A DNA stretch of 64,000 bases from the NCBI GenBank assembly GCA_036429605.1, contig JAVFKD010000002.1:1736001-1800000 (forward strand), in the 5' to 3' direction. The notes under the pieces are model-generated. The model had not been told where the DNA came from, searched no databases, and saw only the letters and a program-made list of their open reading frames with translations. Each line of letters opens with the position of its first letter. Positions within the stretch are counted from its first letter, which is position 1. Source of the stretch: Cladobotryum mycophilum (taxonomy: Eukaryota > Ascomycota > Sordariomycetes > Hypocreales > Hypocreaceae). The translations under genes and the position numbers were made by a program. Shown in pieces: positions 33,859-45,431 of the stretch.

Positions 33859-34260
33859 TAGGCTTGAGTTGGACGGATTGCATGGTTGCATGGGGTGGTG
33901 GGTGGTGTGTGGTGTGTGGTGTGGTACATGGACTAGGTACTACAAGTAAGGTAGGGTAGGGTGGAGGAGCAGAGCCAAAAGCTGGGGTGCGTTGTTGATA
34001 GGAATGACGGGCTCCTCCATTGGTCAGATACAGTAGTCGCTGTAGCGTTGGAAAGTTACAGGGCTCGAATAACGCTGATTAGAGTGCCAAGCTCAGCCTG
34101 ATATTCCTCCTCTCCAACAACTGAACAAGCTGGGGGTTGTGTTAGACTCGTACAGGAAGGTGATGACCTAATCTATTACTTCAAAGTACCCGAAGTCATC
34201 ACGAGCTTTGATCAAGTGTCAAACCCATCCCAGCATGTTGTGTTTTCCCATGCTACTATA

Positions 34261-34283
34261 GAGAGAGAGAGAGAGAGAGAGAG
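34261..34283. repeat. (GA)n microsatellite
   Basis: Eleven GA units in the gene-free region. Confidence 0.93.
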
Positions 34284-34518
34284 GTGCAGGTACGTTGTTT
34301 TATCAGACAAACCGTTATACGTCCGTCCGTCAGTCCTGGTTGTCGCCGTTATCAGATGAAGCTATGATAAGAAAAAGAGGCCCGCCCCAGAGACATTGTT
34401 TCGCTGATCACGGCGAGCCATGTGCTGGTGGATGCCTCCCCTCCCCTCCAGCGGGTCGCCCGATGAGACATTAACATGCCATCCAAGATTGAGCAAGGAT
34501 TCATGGGATAGAAGTGAC

Positions 34519-34548
34519 TGATTGATTGATTGATTGATTGATTGATTA
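34519..34548. repeat. (TGAT)n microsatellite
   Basis: Seven tandem TGAT units in the gene-free region. Confidence 0.93.
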
Positions 34549-37500
34549 GAACCGATGAGAACCAATATTACCCACATGAGCGTCGCATCCCCTCTTCATG
34601 TGCGCCATTGCCCGTTACGTCAACTATCTCCATGTCCATCTCCCCTCTCTCTCGTCCGGGTCTTCTTCCTCTGCTTCCATCCCAATTCCCCGAGGCTATT
34701 CAATTCAGGAACCAAAAGCAGGATGCAAAAGAGGGAGAAAAAAACTTGATCAAGCCACACACACACATAGTCTTTTTGCTTTCTTTTTTCGCCAAGCCCA
34801 TCAAAATCAGCCGCGTCCGGCGAATAAACGAAAAGGTCGGGTGCTTCCAAAAGTTCGCCCTCTAGTTCTAGCTTCAGCGTTCCACTACAGCCCAAGTTCG
34901 GTATGGGGGCCCCTTGAGCCAAGAAACGCCTCCGAGCTCGTTTTCTCTGGCGCCACGATTCAAAAGTCCTTTTTTTTCTCTTTCTTTTTCGTTTTAAGCT
35001 TGTTCGCCAAGATTCGGGACATGGATAGCTCTAATTGCATGTACTACTTGTATGTCGCAGATGCTTGTCAAGTCCTGCCGTCGGATATCTCTTTTGACTA
35101 GTACCACTCGTATGTACAAACATTTCCCAAGGTGGAAGGGTTCTTTTGTTCCGAGGTTCTATGGCTGCTACATCTTCAGGTTCGGGGTCCCCTCGGTTTT
35201 TTTCACAGCACGCAATCACCAACAGGGCTGTGGAGCCGTTCTTTTCAATGGGGAAACGGAATCTTATCATAGTCTAGAACATTAAAAAGAAGTTTATTAT
35301 TATTTTTAATCCTTATTCGGATAACCCCGAACCAACAGCAATAATATTGATAACGGTTGGTTGGTTGGTTGATTGTCGAATGGATGTTAGGGTACGTTCC
35401 GGGTACGAGTTCCTGGATGCCAGTGCCTTCAGAAGGGGTGGCGTGACAGACAGAAGGGGGGAGCCAACCCATCCATGGATGATGGAAGCCCCCGATGTTA
35501 CTCTGCCAATGCAAGTTTGCACAACACCCGCAGCACAGCTGAATGTGTAAACCATGCTGATCGCCCGTTTGGACGAGTTTGATGAAGGAGGTAAAGGTGG
35601 AGGGTTGGAGGAATGGGTCGCCTGTAACCAGGCCAGGGCATTTCAAGAGATGTTCGCTTTCAATCTCACGTGTCGCCCCAATATCTCCGTGGGGTAAAAA
35701 GGTGATGCATCAGCATTTGCGGAGAAGAGCGCTCCCTCCCCCTGTTCTGACTCAGTGGCAATAGCTTCCCTTCGTCAAACAAACCATTTCATTCCATGGT
35801 GATGAGAAAATGAATTCTCCAAACACGAGCTGACGAAAAGCCACAGCCATTCCGAACAATAGGGATGACATCTCTTTAGTCAACATGTCGGAAATACACA
35901 TGAATTCCGGGGAGACGGAAATAGGATAGCTCTTGGGGAAATCTGGGGAGGGAAAGACTTTGCGAAGCTTGGCGAGTAATGAATCTATCAAGCTCATCAA
36001 GCCATTCAAGCCATCATCAAAAGAGCCGCATCTCAAAACAAAAAGTTCGTCTGTTTTATGGCGCGTCGCATAGAGAACGGGCAAACGCGGGTATACATGG
36101 CATTGGCGGTGCATATCAGGAGGAGAAGAAGAAGAAGGGCATCTCTGCTTCTGCTGCTGCGGCAATAATGCAATAATAGGAAGGATTCAGAAGGGGTCAT
36201 GTTATCTCAACGGGCAATCTCTTGTCTTACCTATAATTAGGCTAGACAAGACAAGCACACAAGGCAAGGGTCGTGCTGCTGTTTCCCAACACACAGACGT
36301 TGCCCTTGGAATAACCTTATCTAGAGAATCCCACTGTCACTGTAACAAAGAAAACAACCCTGCAGATGGGAACAGCAAACGTTAATCCGAGAAAGGAAGT
36401 CTTGGCCCGTTGCCAGAAACCTGGGACCCCCCCCCCCCAACTACCTTCAGCTTGGACGGGGCCCGCCTTCGATTAGGTGATCGAGAGAGAGAAAGAACGT
36501 CGGCCAACATGAACATTGCAATCAACACCATCAACTTTATTGCCCCCCTTCTTCTTTTGAACAATCCCGCTAATGATGCGTCGAAGCCTTATCGAAGACT
36601 TCCATTCGTGGCGCTGGAAATACCGCCGACGGTCTTTTCTTGATACAGTAAAGCTTCTCCCTTGGCAGAAATGCTCCTAGCGTTGAACTGGCCCGGCCTT
36701 CTCCAAATCAACACCCCCCAAGGTTGAATCCTCCTCCCCCTCCTCCCCCTCTCCCCAATCTTGGACGGTTCGGAGGGAATCAAACGGGTTCAACGTCGCC
36801 ACCACCGTACATGGCTTGCATAGCCCATCGGTTTGGCCCTTTTACGACGGAAACAAAAGTGCGAAGAAAAAAGCAACGACATTAGAAGGGGGAAAAAAAA
36901 CTCTTCATTCATCGTCCCAAGTTTTAGACGAACCGGCAAACGACGAAATTTCTTAAGAGGCCTCGACCGAGATTCTGCATCTTGCCATCATAAGCATCTA
37001 CAAGCTATCATGATTCTATCCACACAAGCTCTCGGGGATCTAGCTGAATTAGGTTGGGAGAGGACGTAAGCTTTGTTAATTGCCCTCCCCATCTATGTTT
37101 TGGGATACCATCCCCATGACTCAACTCAACCAACGGCGGAGAGAGAAAATAACCTTCCCCATATAACAAGGTAGAACAGGGTCTTCCCCCCCAGTCCTCA
37201 TGCAGAGCCATGTCCAACAAGATGGTGGCAAAGACTGGCCAGCATTGTCTCCAACCGAGAGGGGGAGGGGGTCCAGCTCAGTAAGCTGGCGTCTCTTCTT
37301 GCAGAACCGGATCTTCAATGCACATGCAGATGGTGGCAGTAATCTTATTTTTCTTCGAGTTCTGCAGCCTGCAAGACGAAAAAGGTCCGTAGCCACGTGG
37401 AATGTGTGATTCTGCCAATTTTCCCATGACCAGGCGTTTGTTCCTTTCGGCCCAAGTACCCGGCTCCGAGAACAATGTCGTGATCAGCCAAGTCGGCCAA

Positions 37501-37601
37501 AGCCTCCCTTTCCGTCCATTCCAACAAATGCCAAGATAAGCTATCAACTCGTTTGCTACTTCTCGGAGCAACGCCAAGGCAACGTCGTACAAAACAACCC
37601 G

Positions 37602-39390
37602 TCAAGTGTTGTCTGTCTTGTCCACTGGTTGAAATCGAGCCTTGACTCCGCTCATCATGGACAAAAAGTAGGATGGCCTGTCACTCTCTGGCGGAAGCGT
37701 CACCTCGACATCAAAATGCGTCAACAGCGCGGGCACGACCTTGTAGACCACCATCTCGGCCAGGTTCTTCCCTGGGCAGGTTCTCGCGCCGCCACCCCAG
37801 TTCAGGTTATATCGTTCCATGACACGAACCTCGTCGAGGTCAGCATCGAGCCATCGATCCGGATCGTACGAATCTGGGTCGGGTCCGATAATCTCTTCGT
37901 TGCGATGTAACGCCACCGGGTTGCATCCCACTGTCGTGTCACCAGGAATAAAATACCCGTGAAGCTGCAGACCGCTTCCTGGCACCAGTCGCGGAAGCGA
38001 CATGCTAAGAACAGGGTTGAGACGCATTGCCTCCCTTGCTGCTGCGCGCATATAGGGCAGGTTGCTTGCATTGGCACAGGATGCAGGGTCATTTAAACTC
38101 CGAACCTCCTCGGCCACTCGTTTTTGGACGTTGGCATGTGTTCCAATCATGGCTACTATTGATGTCAATGTCGATGCCATCGTCTCGTGTCCGGCGCCAA
38201 AGTTAGTCACCGCCATCTTTCTCAGATACATTTCTGTAAACTCGGGCTTTTCTTTGTGAAGTTGGATCAGATCGGCCAAGAGATCTTGTCGTTCGCTCTC
38301 TTGCCCCTTTGATCCTTTCGACACTTTTGTCATCTTCCACACTTTTGGCCCTCTCGACACCAAAGCAGCTTTGATGCGACGGTTGATACGTTTACCCACA
38401 TCCTAGAAATCCGTCAGCGCAACGCCTCCTCATAGACCGATTTAAGAGTACGCACAGGGAAGAATGACTTGAAACTGTCCGGTGAAGTAAACGTCAAACC
38501 CCAAATGTCGCGAAATATCCAGTCAACCCACTTGGAGCGCAGTCCCAACTTGGCCATGGTAGGAAAGAGACCCAAGACACTTTTTCGCCTCCAGCCCAGG
38601 TAGCTATGAGAACTCGAACTCCAGTCAGTTCCGTCTTTTAGCAGCCCCGGAGACCAGGAAAGAACACTGGCACCAAGACACTCGACGGCAATGATGTGCA
38701 TCCACTCCTTTAGATCAATTTCTTGACCTTGCAGTCCCTCTAGTCTCGCAATTACTTGCTTGAGAACACTGTCTATGGCTTCTTCATGTCGCAGAATGTT
38801 GGCCGTTTGATACACACGTCCGATGAGTCGCCTCTGGAGGCGGTAACGCTTGGCATCCCTCTCCGAAAGAAGGTCGAGACTATCATAGAAATGCGGTTGC
38901 AAACGCCAGTCTATTCTCTGGATGATCAGGCTCGTAGCCACTGTATGGCAGTTAGTCAAGACTCCCCCAGTGCGGTCAGTACCAACTCACAATAAAAGTC
39001 AGTTTTCTCAAAGCCCTTTGTAGTATCTATGCAACGGTGAGTTCATTTTCTCCCATAATTTGCACCGGATTGCCTACTGTATATGGTATCAAAGGCCTCT
39101 TTGCTATTGAACCAGAGTTCGTTTGGCCCAACTCTCACCACCTCGCCATACTTTTGATGCAGTTTACGGCCCAGCTCAACCGTACGGCCATTTCGGACGT
39201 GATATGCATACCATGCATTCGACAGAGCTGCAAGTCTTGGTCCAGGAACCCGTGCGAGAGGATGCAGAAGCAGTCGATACACTGCCACAGCTGCAAGAAA
39301 CAGAGTGAAGGCTGTGAATCCGTATATGATGATACGGCTAGCCTCCCATATCAGCCCAGCTGCCGAGTTCCATAGTAAAGTCGGTCCCAT
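37602..39390 (-). CDS. Cytochrome P450 monooxygenase
   Basis: A 544-residue microsomal P450 with an N-terminal membrane anchor (ASRIIIYGFTAFTLFLAAVA) and a proline-rich hinge (HPLARVPGPRL). Four exons: 39078-39390, a 36-nt exon 38991-39026, 38456-38940 and 37602-38402, with introns of 51, 50 and 53 nt; every junction keeps the frame. The oxygen-binding I-helix is FGAGHETMAS, the ExxR motif is EAMR, the PERF-like region is YDPDRWL, and the haem loop is NWGGGARTCPGKN with its cysteine ligand. The usual phenylalanine of the haem motif is tryptophan here. It resembles pisatin-demethylase-like fungal P450s, but the substrate is unknown. A DHA1 transporter follows 570 bases upstream on the same strand, suggesting a small metabolism/export pair. 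Confidence 0.92.
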
Positions 39391-39961
39391 TGTAGTGTCC
39401 AGCGCAACATCTGGTCAGTTGCTCAACTCGCCGGGTTTGTAGAGTTTGTTTTTAGAGTCAGTAACTCTCTTTTTGGTAGGAATAGTACTAGGGCTCAGCA
39501 TTAAATTCCATTCAATCGATATGACACTGTGAACCTCAAAGCTGTGCGGCCATGTAACTATATAAGATCCATGGATTTTAGTCATTTTTGCATGGCCCTG
39601 CATGCTGCTAAGTTGTGTGAATCTACGCACCTTTATATCGAGGTGTCCTAGGTATCGAGTCCATGTATTAACCGAATGTGTCTAGCTTATGTAGGGTAGC
39701 TCCTCCTAAACACTCAATTGATTCAATCTCCATCAAAGCTACGCAAGTGAATGATGTATAATTGTCTTAGATGCAACCAGTCATCAGTATCTTTCATATT
39801 AAAGATTGAGATACTTCTTTGAACCTCTATTTACATCAATCGTCCACTCCCGAAAGTAAACATCATCATTTCCATGCATCCATTCAACTGGGTATATGAT
39901 TCAAATATGCCTCCTATCGCTCATGATTCATCTGCAATGATTTACCTTACAAACTCATACC
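39391..39961. other. Intergenic between P450 and transporter
   Basis: AT-rich; holds the P450 promoter and the 3' flank of the transporter. No gene seen. Confidence 0.55.
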
Positions 39962-41611
39962 TCACTGTTTATCATTGACGGATTCCTGTGCCGCCTGGGC
40001 ACTCCGTTGTTGTCGAAGAGTCTCCTTCTTTTGCTTCTTTCGCTCTTCTTTCGCCGCTTGTTGAGCTCGCCACTTTATACCACTCACCATGATGTGTACC
40101 ATTGGTCCCATGCAAATGACATAGATACCGCCAATCAGGGTGAAAGCCCATCCGGATCCCATGGCACTGATCATGGGCACAATCGCTGCGCTGGCGCCTG
40201 CACCAACAAGACATCTCGTGAGATTGTTCGCGGCGGTTGCGGTTCCCGCCTTTCCGGGATGAATATCTACGAGCAGAGTGTTGCTCGTGTTATTAAAGCC
40301 AATCATTCCAACGCCCACAAAGGCACTGATAACACACAAGACTGCGACGTGGGTGCGAGCTTGCATTGCCCACCCCCAGGCAACCAGGCTGATGGCGGCC
40401 AGAACTAGTAGAGGAAGACCAATCTCTAATCGAACCCGCTCAATGGGAAAGTCGGCAAGATCCTGTTGTCGACTGCGATCGAGAGGGATTCCCAACTTGT
40501 TGCAATGGCGCTTATAGTTCCAGTTTATCGCAGGGCCGCAAATCAGCGCTGCTCCAATGGACCCAACGGCTAGTGGCAAGTACATTAATCCAACCTGAAT
40601 GTCGTTGTACCCGTAGTGATCTTGGAAGAGCCCTGGCATGGCGGATGCAATGGCATAGAAACCTGCAAAAATGAGACTGCTAGCCCCGAGAAGCAGACCT
40701 GTTTCAATCTCAAAAAGCATCATCAATGATCCAAGAACGTTTGGTGCCTTAAACTTGAACTTGTTTTCGGCTTTGGGGATCTCTAGGTGGTTTCTTCGCT
40801 TTGACGTCATAACCTGCCATACTGATCTGTACATGGGTGGAGGCATGATGGAGCCGTCTCCGACGATGTGGCGACAGGTTTCTGGCATGAAAAACCCAAT
40901 CAAGATAATGGTAACTCCAGCAAATATAGCCAAAAACCAGAAGATGGCTCTCCAACCCAGGTATTGGGAAAGAAGACCTCCAATTACGGGACCAAGGGCT
41001 GGCGCGAGAACCACGGGTACAACGGTGAAACCGACATATTGGCCTCGTTCAGCAGAGGTGATGACATCAGCAATAACAGCCATACACAACGCTACTGTGC
41101 TGCTTGATCCAGCGGATTGGAGGCACCTGAGTCCGAGGACAGCCTCATAATTCGGGGCAAGGGCGAGGCCGATGTTGGCCGCAATATAGATGACGAAGCA
41201 GAGGAGATATGCCGGGCGTCTTCCACCACTGTCTGCCAAAGAACCGATGAACATGGGCGTGATGCCCTGGAATATCATATACGTTGTAATTGTTAGATTG
41301 ATTTTGGAGCTGGACACGTGAAGATCTTTGGAGATGACATTCAGAGCGGGCAGGTAAATCTGAGCTGATAGTGGTGAAAAGAATGCAGTGAGAGCAGCTG
41401 CCAGGGCCATCATTCGCTTCTCCCATGTCGTGAAGCTCGAATACCTGGGAGGCTCACTCTCCTCTGCAGCGAAGGACTGCTTCTCGACCAGTGCGACATC
41501 CCTGGATTGGACATCGATATCGACCTTGGTGCTGTGGCTAGAACTGGAGGGAGGATGGTGATCTTTTTCTGATGGCACTGTCTGGTCTGATATCGAGATG
41601 GAGGAAGTCAT
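39962..41611 (-). CDS. Major facilitator drug:H+ antiporter (DHA1, Qdr/Cyhr-like)
   Basis: A single-exon 549-residue transporter. After a hydrophilic N-terminus come twelve membrane segments, starting at TWEKRMMALAAALTAFFSPL. Family motifs are SAQIYLPALNVISKDL, the loop LADSGGRRPAYLLCF, and the antiporter segment VVPVVLAPALGPVIGGLL. The C-terminus is charged (KEERKKQKKE). The Qdr-like subgroup exports drugs, organic acids or polyamines at the plasma membrane. It is on the same strand as the P450 at 37602-39390, so export of a P450 product is a fair inference. Paired zinc-cluster-type motifs lie about 170-220 bases upstream of its start. Confidence 0.92.
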   Translation of the reverse strand: MTSSISISDQTVPSEKDHHPPSSSSHSTKVDIDVQSRDVALVEKQSFAAEESEPPRYSSFTTWEKRMMALAAALTAFFSPLSAQIYLPALNVISKDLHVSSSKINLTITTYMIFQGITPMFIGSLADSGGRRPAYLLCFVIYIAANIGLALAPNYEAVLGLRCLQSAGSSSTVALCMAVIADVITSAERGQYVGFTVVPVVLAPALGPVIGGLLSQYLGWRAIFWFLAIFAGVTIILIGFFMPETCRHIVGDGSIMPPPMYRSVWQVMTSKRRNHLEIPKAENKFKFKAPNVLGSLMMLFEIETGLLLGASSLIFAGFYAIASAMPGLFQDHYGYNDIQVGLMYLPLAVGSIGAALICGPAINWNYKRHCNKLGIPLDRSRQQDLADFPIERVRLEIGLPLLVLAAISLVAWGWAMQARTHVAVLCVISAFVGVGMIGFNNTSNTLLVDIHPGKAGTATAANNLTRCLVGAGASAAIVPMISAMGSGWAFTLIGGIYVICMGPMVHIMVSGIKWRAQQAAKEERKKQKKETLRQQRSAQAAQESVNDKQ

Positions 41612-42520
41612 GATGTTGTGACTGCTGTCTCGAAATGTCTCATGATTTTCTAATCATGAGCATGTGGTGTGATCCAATGGAGAAGCGGCTGCGGCGAATA
41701 TATGTCAAGGAAGAAAAATCCCGGTGTTAAGAAAGAATCGAAATCCGTGGATACACAGAGTAGCATTGGATCATTTACTCGGTGATGAACCGGAGATTCT
41801 ACACCGTACTAAATCGGTGCCGCACTCGGTGCCGAGATCGGCAAATTCCAAGCAAGTTCTTTGGCCATAAGAGGCGAGACAAGCATGTCGCAAAGTCTCA
41901 CATACATCAATAACCGCCTGTAACCTGTTTCCGTGACCTGATGTCCAGCAAAAGAAGTGGGGATTGGATATGAATTGTGGATGCAGGCGGGTTCATATAG
42001 CTAACGAAGCTGCTGCCGTCACCAGAATTCGACGCAGCTGTTTGGTCAGCTGTGCGGCCAACAAGTCAACAATCTGGTTCAATGTTTGAGGTCTGCAGAA
42101 GCGAGCTCCCTCACCCCGGAAACCAGTTCTGGGCATGGAATAGTGAGAAGATTGCTGGAACAAACCCCATTGCGTTGCCGCGGGGATCTTGCGTCGCGAC
42201 ATGCAAATGCAATGGCCCGTGTTGATCACTTGAACACGTACGGACGGAGCAATGAAAGGTGAGCTTTGAAAGGTTGAGGCTCGGTTTCCAACCCCAACCC
42301 CCTCAGCTGAAGCCGCCTACCGCCCACCGCCACCTCCCCGCCACGTTGCTGTTGCGGCGGAAGGATCTTCCGACTCCGTGTGACTTTTTGGCGATGTGGC
42401 CACTGATATCATCCCTGTAAGCTGATACGAACATGAGGGACCTGGACCATGGATACTTTACCTGTAGATAAACCTTACACCAGCATTAAAGTAGCCGTTT
42501 ATTATTAACGCTGCGGAAAA
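41612..42520. other. Divergent intergenic region between transporter and BOS1
   Basis: About 0.9 kb holding the transporter promoter (with the zinc-cluster motif candidates at 41780-41834) and the BOS1 promoter. No gene supported. Confidence 0.55.
41780..41834. promoter_or_regulatory. Candidate zinc-cluster regulator sites (CGG/CCG pairs)
   Basis: Two identical direct copies of CGGTGCCG (41815-41822 and 41827-41834) and one CGG-N7-CCG (41780-41792) fall within 55 bases. They sit upstream of the transporter start at 41611. Zn2Cys6 proteins bind such CGG half-site pairs. The assignment is by motif only. Confidence 0.4.
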
Positions 42521-43313
42521 ATGGTGAGCGAACGTTGCAAATAAATTAAATGGCTGATTTATATAATGCTGATCGATGTTGCAGAATGTAGCATACAATA
42601 CCACTCTGCGGCAGAGCAAAGCCATCCGCAGTGAGCTGTCCAACCTCGACGCCAAAGGACAGCTCACACCAGCCGAGATTGGCAATGTATCAGCCTCCCT
42701 TTCTTCATTCACCAAAGCCCTCGACGACTATCAAAGCCTTGCGCGCCAGGAGATTGTTCCCAAAAAGCAAGAAGAAGCCTTTAACCGTGTCAAGAAATTC
42801 CGCGAGGAGCTCTCCGAATTCCGAGGACAGCTTGATGGATTGAAAAAGGCCCGGGACGACGCACTACATCACCAGAACAGGTCGGAGCTGCTGGGGAGGA
42901 GACCGTACAATGCCACACCGGAAAACCCATACGCAAACGCCCAGCCTGCCACCACTAACCCTGCATTCCAACCACGACATGCGTCACAGTATAGCGGACC
43001 TTTGACGACGGGAGCCGGTGACGAAACTCGCGAGGCACATGCGTTCCGGGAACAAAACTTCTTCTCAAATACCAACCAAGCACTAGATGACTACATAGCA
43101 AGGGGACAGGCTGTGCTTGGTGATTTGGGCCAGCAACGTGAGATATTGAAAAGTACGCAAAAACGGTTGTATAGCGTTGGCACTACGCTAGGTATCAGCG
43201 GTGACACTATCCGTATGGTGGAGCGTCGTGCAAAGGAGGACAAGTGGATTTTCATCGCGGGGGTTGTCGTATTCTTCTTATTTTGCTGGGCGGTTCTTCA
43301 CTTTTTGCGATAA
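42521..43313 (+). CDS. BOS1: Golgi-ER SNARE Bos1 (membrin-like)
   Basis: A 243-residue tail-anchored Qb-SNARE needed for vesicle fusion between ER and Golgi. The start codon alone forms the coding part of exon 1 (42521-42523). A 61-nt intron (42524-42584, GTGAGC...TGCTGAT...GCAG) then joins it to AATGTAGCATACAAT, giving MNVAYNTTLRQSKAIR, the N-terminus expected for Bos1. Starting instead at the in-frame ATG 42576 would give a less typical MLQNVAYN. The SNARE helix is near residues 155-215 (NTNQALDDYIARGQAVLGDL, then KSTQKRLYSVGTTLGISGDT), followed by the C-terminal anchor WIFIAGVVVFFLFCWAVLHF. It is convergent with THI80, 137 bases apart. Confidence 0.92.
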
Positions 43314-43450
43314 TGAAAATGGGTACGGATGTGTCACAGCGTTATGAGGATTTGGCAAAAAAAAAAGGTTTTAAAGGGCGTAACGGAATCTGAACTGATG
43401 CAAGTTTGCAAAGCGGATGAGGGAGGGGGATTATTATTAAGTACATGCGG

Positions 43451-44398
43451 CTAGCTGTCGTCGTCACCGTCGACCTGACGCAGCGCTATTGTGAAGAGAA
43501 CGTCTTTGGTGGTCTCAATCTCAACAATCCTGGTTTCTGGCAGGACGTGGTTGCTCGTGCTGAGCTTGCCACCAATATACGTTTCCCAGTCAGTCACATC
43601 CCACTCGAGCCCCTTTGTTGAAATGCGAGCCGGCTCTTTGAGGGGGACGATGCCGACATGCTTGCCAAACACCTCTTCCTCTCCCTCCTCCTTCACCTGG
43701 ATGCGATGGGAGCCGGTTTTGAGGAGAAAGGTCAAACTCGAGCCTGAAACAAGGTAGATGCGGCCGTTGGGGTAGCCAGTACCAGGCTGGTAAAGGTAGA
43801 GATGGTGAAGCTGGCTGAGACCCTGGTCGACTCTTCCACCGATTCCGCCCAAGGCGACAATATCCAAGCCACGGGACTGAGTCTTGCGGATATAGGATAT
43901 GGCTTTGCCAAAATCAGCCGATTCTTGACTGGTATCTTCGATGATCTTGGCGGGTGTGCACTGGGATGAATAAAAGTCACGGACAGACGGTCTGAGAGAG
44001 TCGAGGTCACCGATGATGACGTGCAAATTGGACTGCGCTACAGTTAGATCCAGCTCATAACGCTGCCAATGGCGTGTAAAAAAAAAGAAGAAAAAAGAAG
44101 CGATTTTATGAAGAGAAGAAGAACGTACATATTTGCCTTGAAACGACGAGAGCTCGTGAAGTCGATTAGCGCCTCCATCAGCAGCTACACGAAGTGATGC
44201 TTCATTCAGTTTAGCCACATGATTCTAGCTTTCAGTAGTTCCAGATAGGGGGAGAGGACGCTACGTACAGTTTCGCCATAGCTTTCGTAAGTTGTTACCG
44301 TTCCTCAGTGGTTGATTGAGCACCAACAGTGCAAACTCCTGAGAGCTGTGATCCAGTAGGAACTTGGCAGGATGCCATTCAAACGGAGACGAAGTCAT
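43451..44398 (-). CDS. THI80: Thiamine pyrophosphokinase
   Basis: Transfers pyrophosphate from ATP to thiamine, making the cofactor thiamine diphosphate in the cytosol. 260 residues from three exons: 44269-44398, 44129-44199 and 43451-44032. The first intron (44200-44268) uses the AG just before CATCACTTCG, giving LWRNSSLRVAADGGANRLHEL; nearer acceptors break the frame. The second (44033-44128, 96 nt, with long T runs) joins FQGKY to SNLHVIIGDLDSLRPSV. Substrate motifs are ADGGAN, GDLDSL, SADFGKAISYI and GGIGGRVDQGLSQLHHL. Left unspliced, the second intron would insert an artificial phenylalanine run. It diverges from MIA40 across 1 kb. Confidence 0.92.
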
Positions 44399-44652
44399 TC
44401 TGACGCGATGCGTTGGTTTTGTTTTCTGGAAAAGAAGGATTTTCGGCTGCAGGGGAATATATGTGTCTTCTTTTTTTCCTTTTGCCTTTCTCCCTACCAA
44501 TAAGTGGAGCGAGGGGAGATGCAGGAGGTAGCTTGCTTGGCCTGTGTTGGGTGAAGCGAAAGTGAACTGAGGAGTGTTGGATGATGAGTCTATGATTCTC
44601 CTGAAAGTTGGGCCAAGGAGGCAGACGAGGGGGCGCTATTTATCAAGGAAGC

Positions 44653-44683
<31 letters not shown>

Positions 44684-45431
44684 TGTGAGTGTGTGCGTTA
44701 AAAAAAAAAACAAGCCACGGTTTTCTTATAGCTGCTGCTGCTCTCACCTTCAGGGCTGAAATTGAGATTCTAATGGTACAACCTTGAGCTCAGCTCGTAC
44801 AAAGTCTATTGATTATTATTTTTGGGCTTGGGTTGCTTGTTTGTCCTGAGCTTTCCAACCTCTGTGCTTTATTGCTGCAGTAGTAGTATTTATGAGTACA
44901 TGCATGGATACAGTATAACAAGCAAGGAGTGTCATGGTTGGGCCGCCACCGCCTGGGAAAAAAAGAACAAACCCTTGTCCTTCCCAGCCCTTGATCATGC
45001 GGGAGCTGCAGGTACCTCCATTTGCCTCGTGGCAATTTCAACGGCCCGCCAAGCTGGAACAAAGCTGGAACAAAGTGGCACAGAAGACGAAACGAAAGCC
45101 TCAGGTGACATGAGATTTGTTCTCCCTTTGGATTGGTGTGTTGGCTTGTGTGCGCTGGTTAAGCTTCGGCTAAACTTCCGGTACCTTTTGGCTCTGAGAA
45201 CTGCCAAACCGCAAGATTCCGAAAAGACCAGTGACGGTTTTTTTCTTTGGCTGACCAATCTGAGATGGGATATGTAATCCGTCGGTTTTTCCTCCATCTC
45301 ATGCACAACATCTAGATCGGCAAAAGGGCGATTAATTCTCTTGTTCTTGTTTCTTCTACTCTTTTTGCTGCTGTCGTTTTTACTGCGAATCGTACATCTT
45401 GGTCTCTTTTAATTTTTTTCTTCAAAACATA
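44399..45431. other. Divergent promoter region of THI80 and MIA40
   Basis: No gene supported. It holds a GAGAGT hexamer repeat, a run of A and a long pyrimidine-rich stretch before MIA40. I saw no riboswitch-like conserved fold, although thiamine genes in fungi often carry one. Confidence 0.5.
44651..44688. repeat. (GAGAGT)n repeat
   Basis: About six imperfect GAGAGT/GAGTGT units about 250 bases upstream of THI80. Confidence 0.85.

Larger units (their letters stand above)
33342..37601. other. 4.3 kb without a supported gene
   Basis: The largest empty stretch in the window. It holds the PTR2 promoter, several tandem repeats (listed separately) and a run of twelve C at 36427-36438. Open frames up to about 140 codons occur (for example 35752-36165 minus) but have no recognisable motif or credible introns. 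A non-coding RNA or long leader cannot be excluded from sequence alone. Confidence 0.5.

Noticed and set aside
35752..36165. 137-codon minus-strand open frame in the empty stretch
   Set aside because: No motif, mixed low-complexity start, no intron support; more likely chance.
40671..41150. 159-codon plus-strand open frame
   Set aside because: Antisense shadow of the DHA1 transporter; no start context or family features.
44399..45431. Thiamine riboswitch upstream of THI80
   Set aside because: Thiamine genes often carry one in fungi, but I could not find the conserved paired sequence pattern here by eye.
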